Below, piece after piece: positions 5,610 to 5,725 of a stretch of DNA of 5,725 bases. The position numbers and the translations under genes are program-made. The stretch's first letter is position 1, and each line of letters opens with the position of its first letter. The stretch lies in NCBI GenBank assembly GCA_001769925.1, contig MEPT01000036.1, forward strand, positions 3,324 to 9,048, given 5' to 3'. This DNA comes from Bdellovibrionales bacterium RBG_16_40_8. GTDB taxonomy: Bacteria; Bdellovibrionota; Bdellovibrionia; Bdellovibrionales; UBA1609. Under the pieces are notes generated by a model. That model did no database searches. It was not told where the DNA came from and saw nothing but the letters and a program-made list of their open reading frames with translations.

Positions 5610-5678
5610 GCAACTTTGGCAACAGCTTGTTCGGCAACTGAGAACTCACTTTTAATAGCAACTGGCGACGGCGGTTGC
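5610..5678 (+). repeat. GCAAC repeats with an inverted copy in the porin 3' untranslated region
   Basis: GCAAC occurs at 5610-5614, 5619-5623, 5634-5638 and 5658-5662, twice as GGCAAC. An inverted GTTGC lies at 5674-5678. The last copy can pair with it as a hairpin of about seven pairs (5658-5664 with 5672-5678, one G-U) and a 7-nt loop. The other copies could compete for the same partner. This lies between the porin stop and the terminator; no coding region is seen here. Confidence 0.4.
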
Positions 5679-5682
5679 AGGG

Positions 5683-5710
5683 CCCAGGGGGTTAAACCCC
5701 TGGGTTTTTT
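5683..5710 (+). terminator. Strong rho-independent terminator after the porin gene
   Basis: CCCAGGGG (5683-5690) pairs perfectly with CCCCTGGG (5697-5704) around a 6-nt loop, followed directly by six T (5705-5710). It lies about 77 bp after the porin stop and ends the plus-strand transcript. The last 15 bases of the window show nothing further. Confidence 0.92.
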
Positions 5711-5725
5711 ATGAGGCTTTGATGA

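Noticed and set aside
5663..5679. TGGCGACGGCGGTTGCA as a sigma-54 promoter near the window end
   Set aside because: The GG-to-GC spacing is one base too long, which sigma-54 does not tolerate, and the segment sits just before a terminator.

Overview
The window looks like a chromosomal segment of a low-to-moderate GC Gram-negative bacterium. It encodes an outer-membrane beta-barrel protein, a PBP1B-type bifunctional peptidoglycan synthase and secreted proteins with classical signal peptides. Two adjacent genes encode DUF507 proteins, a family best known from Aquificae and the old deltaproteobacteria, including the Bdellovibrionota. The style of the proteins suggests a Bdellovibrio-like or related lineage, but this is an impression and not a database result.

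Layout. Positions 1-436 (minus) hold the N-terminal 145 codons of a membrane protein with a periplasmic CHASE2 sensor domain; its output domain lies outside the window. Positions 437-626 are non-coding but rich in structure: a sigma-54-like -24/-12 element, an IHF-like site and nested TGTCA/TGACA dyads. Positions 627-1154 (minus) encode an unrecognised secreted protein of 175 aa, preceded by a second sigma-54-like element at 1210-1226. Positions 1231-3540 (minus) encode the PBP1B-like enzyme with UB2H-like, GT51 and transpeptidase domains, all catalytic motifs intact. Diverging from it on the plus strand, after only 4 bp, are two DUF507 genes (3545-3823 and 3823-4095) that overlap by one base. 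A 480-aa porin-like protein follows (4164-5606), then a GCAAC-repeat tract and a strong intrinsic terminator (5683-5710).

How the parts may work together. The left arm has the look of a sigma-54-controlled envelope-signalling unit. The two -24/-12 elements in front of the secreted protein and the CHASE2 protein agree at 14 of 17 positions, and the second has enhancer-like dyads and an IHF-like site at the distances typical of sigma-54 promoters. The centre is a PBP/DUF507 divergon whose two sigma-70-like promoters appear to face each other over about 30 bp, with predicted transcription starts at or next to the start codons. This suggests leaderless, mutually interfering transcription. The right arm is an outer-membrane protein gene with its own terminator. 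The enzyme and domain-level calls are firm; the regulatory calls are motif-based inference.
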